Shown here: positions 7,992 through 17,585 of the stretch, piece by piece | Layout: each line of letters begins with the position of its first letter | Position numbering within the stretch: position 1 is the stretch's first letter | Source: Arcicella rosea | GTDB taxonomy: Bacteria; Bacteroidota; Bacteroidia; Cytophagales; Spirosomataceae | Length of the DNA: 64,000 bases | Direction of reading: 5' to 3' | NCBI RefSeq assembly: GCF_040543805.1 | Contig: NZ_JBEUMS010000006.1 | Span: forward strand, 124,001 to 188,000 | Made by a program: the position numbers and the translations under genes | Notes under the pieces: model-generated | Told to the model about the DNA's origin: nothing | The model's database searches: none | Seen by the model: the letters and a program-made list of their open reading frames with translations, nothing else

Positions 7992-9467
7992 TTAAAATTG
8001 GAAATAAATAAACTGCGACGGTGCATCAAACATTCCTAAGAAAAGTATCGCTAAAATGATTCCGTAATAGAGTATCCAACGAAACAAAACTGATTGCTGA
8101 TTCAATACTGTTCTTAAACTTTTTCCTCTTTGGAAATAATGCACAGTTTCCATGACCAACAGCGCAAAAACAACCATCACAAAATTGGCAATGCCTTGCC
8201 CAAGAAAGATATTTTTTTCAATAAAACTTCTATTACTTATCTGCGAAAGCTGTTCACCAATTCCTGTAAATAAATGTGTAGCGATATAATAAGCCGATTT
8301 GAAATCAACTGCACGGAAGAAAATCCATGCAAAACTTGTCAAACAAAAAACAGTTAGAATCTGAATAATTTTATAGAAAAAAGGCGACTTTTTAATCCCG
8401 ATTATTGCTACTATTTTATTCCTATAATCAACCGTAAGATTGGCAAAAATCAAGTAAAAACCGTGCATAGCACCCCAAATAACGAAATTCCAACTCGCTC
8501 CATGCCAAATTCCAGACATTAAAAAAACGATGAAAACATTATATTCTCTTCGCCATTTTGAAACCCTATTTCCACCCATCGAAATGTACAGATAATCACG
8601 AAACCAAGTAGAAAGAGAAATATGCCAACGACGCCAAAATTCAGAAATGGTTTTTGAAAAGTACGGACGATCAAAATTTTTCATTAAATCAAAGCCCATT
8701 ACTTGTGCCGAACCCAAAGCGATGTCGGAATATCCAGAAAAATCACAAAAAATTTGAATTGAAAAAAGTGAAGTCGCTACCAAAAGTGGAATTCCTTTTT
8801 GCTCAAAAGGATGGTCGTACACTTGATTGACCATCACCGCCAAACGGTCGGCAATGACTACTTTTTTGAACATTCCCCAAGCCATCAATTTCAAACCATC
8901 AGTTACTCTTTGATAATCAAAATCAAATTTTTCATGGAATTGATGTAGCACATTTTGTGGCCTTTCAATTGGCCCAGCCACTAATTGTGGGTAAAACATC
9001 ACGTACAAAGAGTAAATCCCAAAATGTCTTTCCGCTTTTTGTTTGCCACGATATACTTCAATTGTATAAGACATCGCCTGAAAAGTATGAAAGGACAAAC
9101 CGATTGGCAATAAGATTTTGAGATAAGGAATCGGGTTTTCAAGCGCAAAACCTTTGAATAAAAAACCTATATTTTCGTTCAAAAAATTATAATATTTAAA
9201 CACCGCCAAAACACCAATATTGGCAATGAGGCTCATCGTTAAAAACATTTTTCGCCTACTTCCCTCCGACTGCTCAATATAAATACCAGCATAATAATCG
9301 ATGACAATCGTGAAACCCAAAATAAGCATGTAAATCGGCACGAAAGCCATGTAGAAATAACAGCTCGCCACCAATAATAACAGCCAACGAAAACGATACG
9401 GCATTAAAAAATAAAGTATCGTAACGACGGGAAAAAAGATTAAAAATTCTAATGAATTAAATAACAT
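7992..9467 (-). CDS. MBOAT family membrane-bound O-acyltransferase (AlgI-like)
   Basis: A 491-residue polytopic membrane protein. Hydrophobic segments occur throughout (for example 7-22, 28-58, 77-90, 310-330, 430-450). The family signature is clear: RRWHISLSTWFRDYLYI with His282, and MSGIWHGASW with the invariant catalytic His322. Members move an acyl group, usually acetyl, from the cytoplasm to a glycan or lipid in the periplasm, often with an SGNH-fold partner (AlgI with AlgJ/AlgX, PatA with PatB). Such a partner is encoded two genes upstream (11674-12648), with a membrane glycosyltransferase between. This suggests O-acetylation of a surface polysaccharide or peptidoglycan. The acceptor is not known. 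Confidence 0.9.
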   Translation of the reverse strand: MLFNSLEFLIFFPVVTILYFLMPYRFRWLLLLVASCYFYMAFVPIYMLILGFTIVIDYYAGIYIEQSEGSRRKMFLTMSLIANIGVLAVFKYYNFLNENIGFLFKGFALENPIPYLKILLPIGLSFHTFQAMSYTIEVYRGKQKAERHFGIYSLYVMFYPQLVAGPIERPQNVLHQFHEKFDFDYQRVTDGLKLMAWGMFKKVVIADRLAVMVNQVYDHPFEQKGIPLLVATSLFSIQIFCDFSGYSDIALGSAQVMGFDLMKNFDRPYFSKTISEFWRRWHISLSTWFRDYLYISMGGNRVSKWRREYNVFIVFLMSGIWHGASWNFVIWGAMHGFYLIFANLTVDYRNKIVAIIGIKKSPFFYKIIQILTVFCLTSFAWIFFRAVDFKSAYYIATHLFTGIGEQLSQISNRSFIEKNIFLGQGIANFVMVVFALLVMETVHYFQRGKSLRTVLNQQSVLFRWILYYGIILAILFLGMFDAPSQFIYFQF

Positions 9468-9542
9468 AATTTTTGAAAGCCCAAATCAGTTTTCATGCTT
9501 TGGCATAAAGGTTTTCAACGAGATATGTTGATATTTTAGTTT

Positions 9543-9601
9543 TTAGTAAATAAATGATAATTAGAAGGTTGAAATGCTAATCACCAATCGCTATTTACTA
9601 A
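9543..9601. repeat. Imperfect intergenic hairpin
   Basis: Outer arms TTAGTAAATA (9543-9552) and its complement (9592-9601) plus inner ATTAG/CTAAT arms (9560-9564, 9577-9581). It sits in the 141-bp spacer between the glycosyltransferase and MBOAT genes and resembles the repeat-built hairpins at 20.2, 55.1, 56.0 and 60.8 kb in style, not in sequence. Confidence 0.55.
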
Positions 9602-9608
9602 TCATTAC

Positions 9609-11570
9609 TTATTGTCTTTTATAAACACTTAAATATTTACCTTTTACTATTCGCTGATAAATATGTTGATGAAATTGAATCGTCTGAGCAGTACTTCTAC
9701 TTGAAACAATGGCTTCTGGCAAAAATGTTTTACTTTCTAACTTTCCTAAAATGCCTTTCACTGCAATTTGGCGTACTTCTATACCTTCAGGAATTAATAC
9801 TCTTAGCATTAAATAATCTTTATCGTCTTCCAACAATTCTAAACCAATAGATTTGAAGTGTTTTTTTAAGATAATTTCATTCATCGTTAAAAAATCTGCC
9901 GCTTGAATATCCAAACCTTCATGCGTAAGTACATCTTGATAAGTAGCATCAAGAATACTCTTTTTTTGGTACAAAGCCAAAGCGCCTGATTTTTCATTAA
10001 TTGACATAAATTTCTTGGCAAGCATCGTCAGTCCATGAAATGAAATAATCGGTTTCTGAAAATTCAATAGTAAAAAAGGTAAAGTAGCCAAGCTTAAAAC
10101 GATTACGATTGGTTTAATTATCGCTTTTCTTTCTCCAATTACTAAGGCACAAAAACATGAAATTAACAAGAAAAAAGGACTATGCAAACGACTTCCAAAA
10201 AGCTGAAATCTTAATAAAGCACAAAACATGATAAAACCCAAAACACAAGCAAACCAAAATAAACTAAGCGTTTGCTGTTTTTTTGCTTTCAGAAAATAGA
10301 AAAATGAAGCAAATATAATGAGTAAAAAATGTAGGAAATTCCCAGAGAAATCTTCGGTAGTGCTGAATCTTGGAATTTTAAAAACACTGTCTTCGCCAAA
10401 AGTGGTCAGAGGGTCAGAAATGCTAATTCCTAATAATTCATGTAAATTCAACAAGATATTCATCCAGAAATTATTCCATATATTTCCAGGCGAGTGCATT
10501 CCAATGTGCAAAGCTATTTGACGAGTAATATTTGAAATCAATGCCGCAGGCGAATGATTTTCTAAAGAAATTCTATCAGAAGCATGACCGAGTGGGTCAT
10601 GAAAAACCACCCAGTTTCTAGCGTAATAACCCAAATTAATAGCAACACTTACAAGTACAATTAGGATAAGCCCCGTCCAAATCTTAGATGATTTCCACCA
10701 GTTTTTTTTCAACAAAACACGATAAGCCAGCCAAAGACAAAATGGAAATAGGAAAATATAACCCGTTCCTTTGGTCAATTCTGCCAAACCAAGACTTAAA
10801 CCAAAATAAATGGCATTTTCTAGCGTAAATTCTTGGACATATTTAAAAGAAAAATAAACTCCACAAACTACAAAAAACGAAACCACTAAATCATTTTGCG
10901 TAGAAGTTGCTTGAAGTACAATCATCGGAATTGTTGCTACAATCAATGCGCCAAACCATTGTGTTTTGATACTTCCTCCTAATTGTTTTATCAATAATGA
11001 ACAAGCGGCGATAGCTCCCAAAAAGCTAAACCATTGCACCAAATTGGCTGCAAAATCAGATTTCCCCAGAACGTATAAATGAAGTATTACTAATTCAGAA
11101 AAAATATTGTAGGCTACCTGTCGGTGATTATTCGTTGCAAAATGACTAAGATGTTCATCTTGAAGCCAATACATAATTCTTGACAAATGGTAAGTAAGCG
11201 AATCTGTATTATTGACAGGAGAAATCAGTGCCAAAAAAAGCGTGATACTCAAAATGATAAAAATAGGAATCAAAAAAAGACTTGCCCCAGTACTTTCTTT
11301 TTTGATATTTTCAAACAACGCTAATGCTTTTTCTTTTTTATCAGTATGTTTTGATAAGCGAACTAGCAAGAAACAAATGAGTAAAATCCAAAAACCTAAA
11401 ATATTAACGAAGTTAATTTTGAAGCATACATTTAAAATTTCAGTGCTAAAAACAATCGAAACAGCATTTACCAATAAAGCTTTTAGCAAAGATTCTCTGA
11501 TTCGTTTTGAATTAAAATAACAATCAAAAAAAGCTAAAATGATGGCAAATAAAATAAGAAAAATAAGCAT
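9609..11570 (-). CDS. Integral membrane glycosyltransferase, GT39/ArnT-like
   Basis: A 653-residue protein with roughly ten or more hydrophobic helices in the first 500 residues and a soluble C-terminal part of about 150 residues. After the first helices comes a periplasmic loop with NNTDSLTYHLSRIMYWLQ, matching the acidic-residue loop typical of C-type glycosyltransferases (PMT_2 group) that use polyprenyl-phosphate sugars. These enzymes transfer a sugar to a lipid, glycan or protein outside the cytoplasmic membrane. It lies between an SGNH-fold protein and an MBOAT acyltransferase on the same strand, which suggests the three act on one envelope glycan. The class is fairly sure; donor and acceptor are unknown. 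Confidence 0.75.
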   Translation of the reverse strand: MLIFLILFAIILAFFDCYFNSKRIRESLLKALLVNAVSIVFSTEILNVCFKINFVNILGFWILLICFLLVRLSKHTDKKEKALALFENIKKESTGASLFLIPIFIILSITLFLALISPVNNTDSLTYHLSRIMYWLQDEHLSHFATNNHRQVAYNIFSELVILHLYVLGKSDFAANLVQWFSFLGAIAACSLLIKQLGGSIKTQWFGALIVATIPMIVLQATSTQNDLVVSFFVVCGVYFSFKYVQEFTLENAIYFGLSLGLAELTKGTGYIFLFPFCLWLAYRVLLKKNWWKSSKIWTGLILIVLVSVAINLGYYARNWVVFHDPLGHASDRISLENHSPAALISNITRQIALHIGMHSPGNIWNNFWMNILLNLHELLGISISDPLTTFGEDSVFKIPRFSTTEDFSGNFLHFLLIIFASFFYFLKAKKQQTLSLFWFACVLGFIMFCALLRFQLFGSRLHSPFFLLISCFCALVIGERKAIIKPIVIVLSLATLPFLLLNFQKPIISFHGLTMLAKKFMSINEKSGALALYQKKSILDATYQDVLTHEGLDIQAADFLTMNEIILKKHFKSIGLELLEDDKDYLMLRVLIPEGIEVRQIAVKGILGKLESKTFLPEAIVSSRSTAQTIQFHQHIYQRIVKGKYLSVYKRQ

Positions 11571-11673
11571 TGGTTTTTATATTTTTAGGATAGTCCACAA
11601 AGGCTAAAATGAGGAATGTTGAGAAAAAGCTTTTCGTTTTACAATTTGCTGATGCGAAGTTAGCGATAATAAC

Positions 11674-12648
11674 TTATTCTAAATCCTCCTTTTTTTCTTT
11701 GAATCCACTGTTTTCAAAGAGTGTTAAAAGTCTTTTTGTAAAAATTTCTCTTCCTTTTGCATTTGGATGATAAGCATTATCGTAGAAAAAAGCATCGTCC
11801 ATCAAGGCATTTTCTGCCGTTCCTAAAATCGGAATTTTTAGTTCTTTGTGAATTTGCTGACTTATTTTCCGAATCGTTCCCATATTTTCTTCGTAGCTTT
11901 TTTGTGCCAAACATGGAAAAGTAAAATATACTTTAGCTCCTTTCTTTTGTGCAAAAGCATAAAAATCATTTAAATCTTTGATTTGTTCGGTAAAATCTGA
12001 TGATGATAAGGTTGGATAGACAATTTCAATTTTAGGATTATTCAAATGACAGAGTAAATCACCTTTTGGTGAAAAGCAATTTCTATAAAAAATAGAAGTA
12101 GTATCGGCAATACTAATTGGTTTACTTCTGGAATGATTGATGGCTTCTCCAATAATTAATCGACAATCCGTCAATCGATGTACAGCATAAGCTCCCATTT
12201 GTTCTGTAATTGAGGGGAAGTGAATCCATTGTTTTGATGGCGGATAAAAATCTGCCGCAAGTAATTGTTCATCATATTCCCCTTCAGAAGTAACCATGTA
12301 CTCTAAACTTAGCAGTATAACATCGCCTTTTTTCAAATACGTTTTTAGCTCTTCCATCATGTAGCGACTACCGAAATTATAATGCAAAGCCGCATTGACA
12401 ACGGGTAATTTTAAATCACTTTCGAGCAAATCGCTATCTACACCAAACGCCATACTTGAGCCACTCATCAACACCAATCTCGGACTAGGTACAGATGCTA
12501 GCATCTTAGTTTTGTCGATAATTGTTGCGATGTACGCATTTTGCGAGCGAGGGTCAAGGCTTAAATCTAATTTCCTTGCTCCATCAATGGCTAACAATGG
12601 TAAAAATCCAATCAAAAACAGTTTTATGAAGAACTTTAGGAGTTTCAA
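11674..12648 (-). CDS. SGNH/GDSL-fold membrane-anchored protein, putative acyl transferase or esterase partner
   Basis: A 324-residue protein with one N-terminal hydrophobic segment (about residues 4-21), so probably anchored with its body in the periplasm. SGNH-like blocks are visible: GSSMAFG at 63-69 (candidate nucleophile Ser64 or Ser65), an Asn in VVNAALHYNFGS (about 85), and a C-terminal DNAYHPNAKGREIF with Asp290 and His294. Proteins of this shape accompany MBOAT acyltransferases and complete acetyl transfer or removal on glycans. The MBOAT gene is two genes downstream. I infer an O-acylation role; the exact reaction cannot be told from the sequence. Confidence 0.75.
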   Translation of the reverse strand: MKLLKFFIKLFLIGFLPLLAIDGARKLDLSLDPRSQNAYIATIIDKTKMLASVPSPRLVLMSGSSMAFGVDSDLLESDLKLPVVNAALHYNFGSRYMMEELKTYLKKGDVILLSLEYMVTSEGEYDEQLLAADFYPPSKQWIHFPSITEQMGAYAVHRLTDCRLIIGEAINHSRSKPISIADTTSIFYRNCFSPKGDLLCHLNNPKIEIVYPTLSSSDFTEQIKDLNDFYAFAQKKGAKVYFTFPCLAQKSYEENMGTIRKISQQIHKELKIPILGTAENALMDDAFFYDNAYHPNAKGREIFTKRLLTLFENSGFKEKKEDLE

Positions 12649-12697
12649 AATGTGTGATTTATTTAATGTTTATTAATCGACATAATTGCTCTGTGGC

Positions 12698-13876
12698 TTA
12701 TTCAGCATATAGCAAATACTTTTTTCTGATAACTTTATAGGCTTCTAACTCTTTTTGCCAAGTAGCACGAATTTCAGCTTCAGTTTTTCCTGCAATGATT
12801 TGTTTACGTAAATCATCAGAACCTGCTAATCTATCAAACGAAGGAATACTGGTAAAAAACTTAGTTTTATCCGTCGCTTTTTGATAAAAGTCGAGTACAT
12901 ATTTTAAAGTAAAGCCCTCTTTTCGGGCATCAACTTGGGTTAAATCTAAACCGTAGCAAAGTTTATCTTTTTGTGGTGGATTTTTTGCACCCGGTTTATC
13001 TACAGGCGTAAAAGTAAAATTCCCATTTGCTGGATTTGGCGAACCAATTACTTGAAATTGCTTATCCGTTCCACGACCCACGCTTACTTCTGTTCCTTCA
13101 AAAAAACAAATAGAAGGATATAAAAGTATAGATTGTAAATTGGGCAAATTTGGCGAAGGTGCAATTGGTAAAGTATAAGGCGTTGAATGCTTGTAATTTA
13201 AACATTTGATGACCTTTAGATTTGCTTTTACACCATCTTTCAACCAACCTTCTTGATTAATCATTCCTGCCAATTCGCCAACGGTACAACCATGAACCAC
13301 TGGCACAGGATTTAAACCGACAAATGAAGCAAATTTTCTATCTAACACTGGACCATCCACAAGATGACTCATTGGATTTGGTCGGTCAAGAACTAGTATT
13401 GTTTTGCCAGTTTCTGCACAAGCTTCCATCACATAGTGCATGGTAGAAGTATAAGTATAAAATCTCGCTCCAACATCTTGAATATCAAAAATCACAATAT
13501 CAATTCCTTCTAATTGTGCTACGCTTGGTTTTTTATTTGAACCGTATAAAGAAACAATTGGCAAGCCTGTTTTTTTGTCAATGCCATTGGCTACATGTTC
13601 GCCAGCATCTGCTGTTCCTCTAAAACCATGTTCTGGGGCAAAAATCGTTTTAACTTTTACTCCCAACGCAATTAAAGAATCTGCCAAATGTGTTTTCCCA
13701 ATCACAGAAGTATGATTTACGACCAAAGCCACTGTTTTGCCTTTCAACATTGGTAAATACAAAGCCGTTTGTTCAGCACCCGTTTTTAGCGTTTCTGTTG
13801 TATTTTTTTGGATAGAAACACAAGAAATTAGCAAAAAACCTGTTAGAATGAAGATTATTTTTGTTGTATGAAGCAT
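12698..13876 (-). CDS. namZ: DUF1343 lipoprotein, NamZ-type exo-beta-N-acetylmuramidase
   Basis: The frame is open to 13927, but the start at 13876 opens a lipoprotein signal with a lipobox at Cys19 (LLISC), giving 392 residues. The body matches the DUF1343 family: KTVALVVNHTSVIG, FAPEHGFRGTADAGEHV, DIQDVGARFYTYTSTMHYVMEA and LDRPNPM. Characterised members (NamZ, from Bacillus and Tannerella) release N-acetylmuramic acid from the non-reducing ends of peptidoglycan fragments for recycling. A lipoprotein anchor would place it in the periplasm or at the outer membrane. It is the first gene of a minus-strand run with the SGNH, glycosyltransferase and MBOAT genes. Family sure, activity by analogy. 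Confidence 0.87.
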   Translation of the reverse strand: MLHTTKIIFILTGFLLISCVSIQKNTTETLKTGAEQTALYLPMLKGKTVALVVNHTSVIGKTHLADSLIALGVKVKTIFAPEHGFRGTADAGEHVANGIDKKTGLPIVSLYGSNKKPSVAQLEGIDIVIFDIQDVGARFYTYTSTMHYVMEACAETGKTILVLDRPNPMSHLVDGPVLDRKFASFVGLNPVPVVHGCTVGELAGMINQEGWLKDGVKANLKVIKCLNYKHSTPYTLPIAPSPNLPNLQSILLYPSICFFEGTEVSVGRGTDKQFQVIGSPNPANGNFTFTPVDKPGAKNPPQKDKLCYGLDLTQVDARKEGFTLKYVLDFYQKATDKTKFFTSIPSFDRLAGSDDLRKQIIAGKTEAEIRATWQKELEAYKVIRKKYLLYAE

Positions 13877-14043
13877 AAGGTAAGCTTTGAGTTGTGAGTT
13901 TTTAGTGATGAGATTTAAGTTTTTCAAAGATTAAAAAAGCAAGCGCTTTACTAAATTACACAGAATGAAAATCGACTCATCAATTATTTTACCAGTAAAA
14001 ACTACTTAATTTGTAGTCAAGAAACAAAATTACAAAATACTGC

Positions 14044-15264
14044 ATGAATTTCCCTTATTTCATTTCTCAGCGCATTCAAAATACTAAAACTACTTCTTTT
14101 TCTGGGACGGTTACTCGCATCGGTGTGGGAAGTATAGCAATTGGCTTGTCGGTGATGATTGTTGCTTTTGCAGTATTATTTGGTTTTAAAGATGCCATTC
14201 ATCAGAAGTTATTTAGCCTTACACCACACATCAAAGTTTCGAAGTTTTCAGCAAACGAATCTTACGAAGAAAATCCCATTACTCAGCAAAGCGACCTTTT
14301 TAGAAATCATAAAAGCATCAAAGAAATTGCTCATATTCAAACTGCGGCTACAAAAGCAGGCATTTTGAAAACTCGTCAAGATATTTTAGGCGTGGTAATG
14401 AAAGGCATTAATCGTGACTTTGATTTTAAAAGATTTGAGCCGAACATCATCAAAGGTCAGCAAATTAGTTTCTCAAAAGATGAGTATTCAAAAGATATTT
14501 TAATCAGTAATATTATTGCCAACAAACTGAATTTAACCGTTGGGAACGACGTAATTATTTACTTCTTAAATGCACCAGACCGCCCAAGAAAATTAATCGT
14601 AAAAGGTATTTATGAAACCCAAATGGAAGAGTTTGACAAAACTTTAATCATTGGCGACATTCGTTTGATACAAAAAATGAATAATTGGGGAGCAGACTCT
14701 GTAGGAAGTTATGAAATTTATATCAGTGATTTTGAGCAATTGGATGCTGTTACGAAAAAGATTCAACGCAAAATTCAGCCTGATATGAAGTTAGAAAAAG
14801 TAACAACTACATTCATGGGTTTATTCGATTGGCTAGGAATGTTGGACAGAAATATGGTGATTTTCCTAAGCCTCATTTTATTTGTGGCTTCCTTCAATAT
14901 GATTTCAATTTTGTTGGTTTTGATGTTAGAGCGTACTCCAATGATTGGCGTTTTAAAAGCTTTGGGAGGAAGTAATTGGCAAATCAGAAAGATATTTTTA
15001 TGGAGTGGTTTTTCGATGATTTTCAGAGGATTAATCTATGGAAATTTGCTTGGAATTGGACTTTGTCTTTTACAAAAACAATTTAAACTCATTCCTCTCG
15101 ACCCCGTGAATTATTATATGAATACTGTTCCGATTATGATGAATTGGCCAGTAATACTTTTATTAAATCTGGCTACGGTTTCATTGGTTTTGTTCGTACT
15201 GATTATTCCCACTTTCGTCATTACTCGCATAGAACCTGTCAAAGCGATTGTTTTTAGAAAATAA
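14044..15264 (+). CDS. FtsX-like ABC transporter permease (LolC/LolE/MacB type)
   Basis: A 406-residue permease with the typical layout: one transmembrane helix near residues 27-50, a periplasmic domain of about 200 residues, then three helices (about 273-296, 322-345 and 367-392). The last part holds the FtsX-domain motif LERTPMIGVLKALGGSNWQIRKIF. Relatives work with a LolD-type ATPase to move lipoproteins or other envelope components across the periplasm. No ATPase gene is adjacent, so its partner must be elsewhere. It is divergent from namZ with a spacer of 167 bp. Confidence 0.87.
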   Translation: MNFPYFISQRIQNTKTTSFSGTVTRIGVGSIAIGLSVMIVAFAVLFGFKDAIHQKLFSLTPHIKVSKFSANESYEENPITQQSDLFRNHKSIKEIAHIQTAATKAGILKTRQDILGVVMKGINRDFDFKRFEPNIIKGQQISFSKDEYSKDILISNIIANKLNLTVGNDVIIYFLNAPDRPRKLIVKGIYETQMEEFDKTLIIGDIRLIQKMNNWGADSVGSYEIYISDFEQLDAVTKKIQRKIQPDMKLEKVTTTFMGLFDWLGMLDRNMVIFLSLILFVASFNMISILLVLMLERTPMIGVLKALGGSNWQIRKIFLWSGFSMIFRGLIYGNLLGIGLCLLQKQFKLIPLDPVNYYMNTVPIMMNWPVILLLNLATVSLVLFVLIIPTFVITRIEPVKAIVFRK

Positions 15265-15290
15265 TTTGGCATTTCGTTATCTGATAAAAC

Positions 15291-15329
15291 AAATGGGATT
15301 TCGAACTAAACAAGTTCAAAATCCCATTT
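15291..15329. terminator. Hairpin between convergent permease and ROK genes
   Basis: 17-bp arms with one mismatch (15291-15307 and 15313-15329), 5-nt loop. On the minus strand the mismatch becomes a G-U pair and the stem is followed by GTTTTATC, so it probably serves the ROK kinase transcript and may act in both directions. Confidence 0.65.
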
Positions 15330-15348
15330 CTAAATCAATAGAATTTCC

Positions 15349-16320
15349 TTACAAAAGTGCTGCACCAAAAACGCCAGCGCTATCACCCAATATTGGTTTT
15401 ACGATAGGAGTTGAAATCTTTTTATTATTGAAAATATATTTCTTGATTCTTTCGTAGCCTTCTGTATAAAGTAAATCTATATTTCCTACTCCTCCGCCAA
15501 TCACGATTAAATCTGGGTCAAGTACATTAATCAATGTTGAAATTCCTCTTCCGTAATATTCTAATAATCTTTCAATGGTTGCTGTGGCAAATTCATCGGT
15601 ATTGGCTAAATAACGTTCAAGTATTTCTTTCAACTTTAGTGAGTCACCACTTATTTTTTGGTAATATTTTTCAAGGGCTGGACCAGCAATTACTTTTTCT
15701 ACACAACCAGCTTTTCCACAATAACATGAGTCGCCACCTTCCTCAATGATATTATGTCCCCATTCGCCACCAATTCCATGATGTCCTGAAATTACTTTTC
15801 CATGAACGACTAAACCACCACCAACGCCAGTTCCCATAATTACTCCAAATACTAATTCTGCTTTTGGAAAGTTTTTCCCTGCTCCCATCAATGCCTCTGC
15901 TAATGCAAAACAGTTGGCATCATTGGCTAATTTCACAGGAATACCCAATGCTTTTTCTAAATCTTCGTGCATTGGTTGTCCGTTCATACAAACAGTATTA
16001 CAGTTTTTCATGGTTAGTGTAGCAGGGTCTAAAACGCCTGGCGTAGCAAAACCAATTTGAGCTGGCTGCTCGTCAATTTCCTCAATGACCAAATTAACTA
16101 ACTTAACAATTTGACTTATAATATGTTGATAGCCTTTATCTGCTTCTGTAGGAATACGTTTTCTACAGATTACAGCCAAGTCATTTGATTTATCTAAAAC
16201 GGCACATTCTATTTTTGTACCTCCTAAATCAATACCCCAAAGATGTGTAGGATTTGTAATTGATGATTTCAAGTTTTTGGATTTATTTAATTTATAGTTT
16301 ACAAATTTTAAGCACTGCAA
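15349..16320 (-). CDS. ROK family sugar kinase (glucokinase-like)
   Basis: A 323-residue kinase. The ATP-binding motif DLGGTK is at 31-36, the catalytic Asp is Asp134 in LANDANC, the ROK signature is GIGGEWGHN (183-190), and the zinc site is His189 with Cys199, Cys201 and Cys206 (CYCGKAGC). ROK kinases phosphorylate glucose, fructose or N-acetylated amino sugars at position 6. The ATG at 16320 adds about 16 unconserved residues; a TTG at 16272 would give a more usual 307-residue protein. It is a single gene. Sugar specificity cannot be read from the sequence. Confidence 0.9.
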   Translation of the reverse strand: MQCLKFVNYKLNKSKNLKSSITNPTHLWGIDLGGTKIECAVLDKSNDLAVICRKRIPTEADKGYQHIISQIVKLVNLVIEEIDEQPAQIGFATPGVLDPATLTMKNCNTVCMNGQPMHEDLEKALGIPVKLANDANCFALAEALMGAGKNFPKAELVFGVIMGTGVGGGLVVHGKVISGHHGIGGEWGHNIIEEGGDSCYCGKAGCVEKVIAGPALEKYYQKISGDSLKLKEILERYLANTDEFATATIERLLEYYGRGISTLINVLDPDLIVIGGGVGNIDLLYTEGYERIKKYIFNNKKISTPIVKPILGDSAGVFGAALL

Positions 16321-16538
16321 ATTAACTATTTATTCTTACTTTTGGAAGGAAATCACTTTTTACACTTATTTACCCTGTAATTCAAACAATCTCCCCTAAA
16401 TGAGTAGCTTTTTACTCATTTTATTTGTTATTTATCATCATTTTGAGGAAATGACAATAATTTGGTGTGATTAATCATGGTATAAAAATTTTAAGTTTAG
16501 TAACAATATATTCTTGTTCAACTTAAACTTTTATTACT

Positions 16539-16700
16539 ATGATACGCTGGTCAATCACATTCTTAATTATTGCCTTAGTTGCAGCCATTTTGGGTTTTGG
16601 AGGTATTGCCGCCAATGCTGCCTATTTCGCTAAAATACTATTTTTTGTAGCCTTAATATTTGCCGTATTTAGTTTTTTAAGAGGCAGACGAAATAACTAA
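16539..16700 (+). CDS. DUF1328 small membrane protein (YtjA-like)
   Basis: A 53-residue protein, beginning MIRWSITFLIIALVAAILGF and ending RRGN-like basic residues (RGRRNN). It holds two hydrophobic segments (about 6-20 and 30-46) linked by a Gly/Ala-rich turn with GGIAANA, the typical arrangement of DUF1328 inner-membrane mini-proteins, which are widespread and of unknown function. It is short enough to be missed by size-filtered gene finding. It lies alone between the ROK gene and the transglutaminase gene on the plus strand. Confidence 0.85.
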   Translation: MIRWSITFLIIALVAAILGFGGIAANAAYFAKILFFVALIFAVFSFLRGRRNN

Positions 16701-16789
16701 TTTTTCGGCAAACGGTTACTCAATTATTTTTAATCAAAACAAATTCAAGCATTTTCACAAATATCTAAATCAGAATAAAAGCTAAAATC

Positions 16790-17584
16790 ATGAAACTTCA
16801 AATAAGTTGCCAACTTGATTACGAAGCTTACTCCTCTACTCCGTTAATTCTGATGCTGAGACCAAGAAGTGGTTCTGGGCAATGGATTATTAAGGAGGAA
16901 TATATTCTTGAGCCGAGTGTTCCTATTACTGAGTACACCGATATTTATGGAAATTTATGTCAACGTTTATTAAGTCCTCAGGGTAAATTCACCGTTTTTA
17001 CTTCATCAATTGTACAAACTGCTGATGAAATTGATGTAGCGCCCGGAGCAGAATTTGTGTTGATTGAAGATTTACCCGCTGAAGAATTGATTTATTTACT
17101 ACCAAGTAGATATTGTGAATCTGACCAATTAGGAAATCTAGCTTTTCAAATTGTGGGAAATGCTTATCCCGGATATGACCAAGTGGAATTAATCCGACAA
17201 TGGATTCATTACAATATTGTTTATCAATATGGCTTCAGTAATGTTTCTACTTCTGCCAAAGATACTGCTTATGCTAAAGTTGGCGTTTGTAGAGATTTTT
17301 CACATTTAGGAATTGCCCTTTGTAGAAGCTTGAGTATTCCTGCTAGAATGGTTGTGGGTTATTTACACGAATTAAACCCGATGGATTTACATGCTTGGTT
17401 TGAAGCTTTCATTGGCGGACGTTGGTACACTTTTGATGCCACACAAGACTATCCAAAAGGCAACAGAGTAGTATTAGCTTACGGCAGAGATGCTGCTGAT
17501 GTTGCTCTAGCAACACAATTTGGCAGTATTTTTTTATTAGATATGCGTGTTTCGGTGTCGATAGCAGAAGATATAACTGTGTAA
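16790..17584 (+). CDS. Transglutaminase-like (papain-fold) domain protein
   Basis: A 264-residue protein without a signal peptide, so likely cytoplasmic. The N-terminal part (1-120) is the beta-rich domain that often precedes bacterial transglutaminase-like domains. The core holds the triad Cys167 (VGVCRDFSHL), His201 (DLHAWFEAF) and Asp216 (TFDAT). Bacterial members are mostly peptidases or amide hydrolases rather than protein cross-linkers. Its stop is 1 bp from the stop of the convergent rsgA gene, with no room for a separate terminator. Fold sure, substrate unknown. Confidence 0.87.
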   Translation: MKLQISCQLDYEAYSSTPLILMLRPRSGSGQWIIKEEYILEPSVPITEYTDIYGNLCQRLLSPQGKFTVFTSSIVQTADEIDVAPGAEFVLIEDLPAEELIYLLPSRYCESDQLGNLAFQIVGNAYPGYDQVELIRQWIHYNIVYQYGFSNVSTSAKDTAYAKVGVCRDFSHLGIALCRSLSIPARMVVGYLHELNPMDLHAWFEAFIGGRWYTFDATQDYPKGNRVVLAYGRDAADVALATQFGSIFLLDMRVSVSIAEDITV

Positions 17585-17585
17585 A

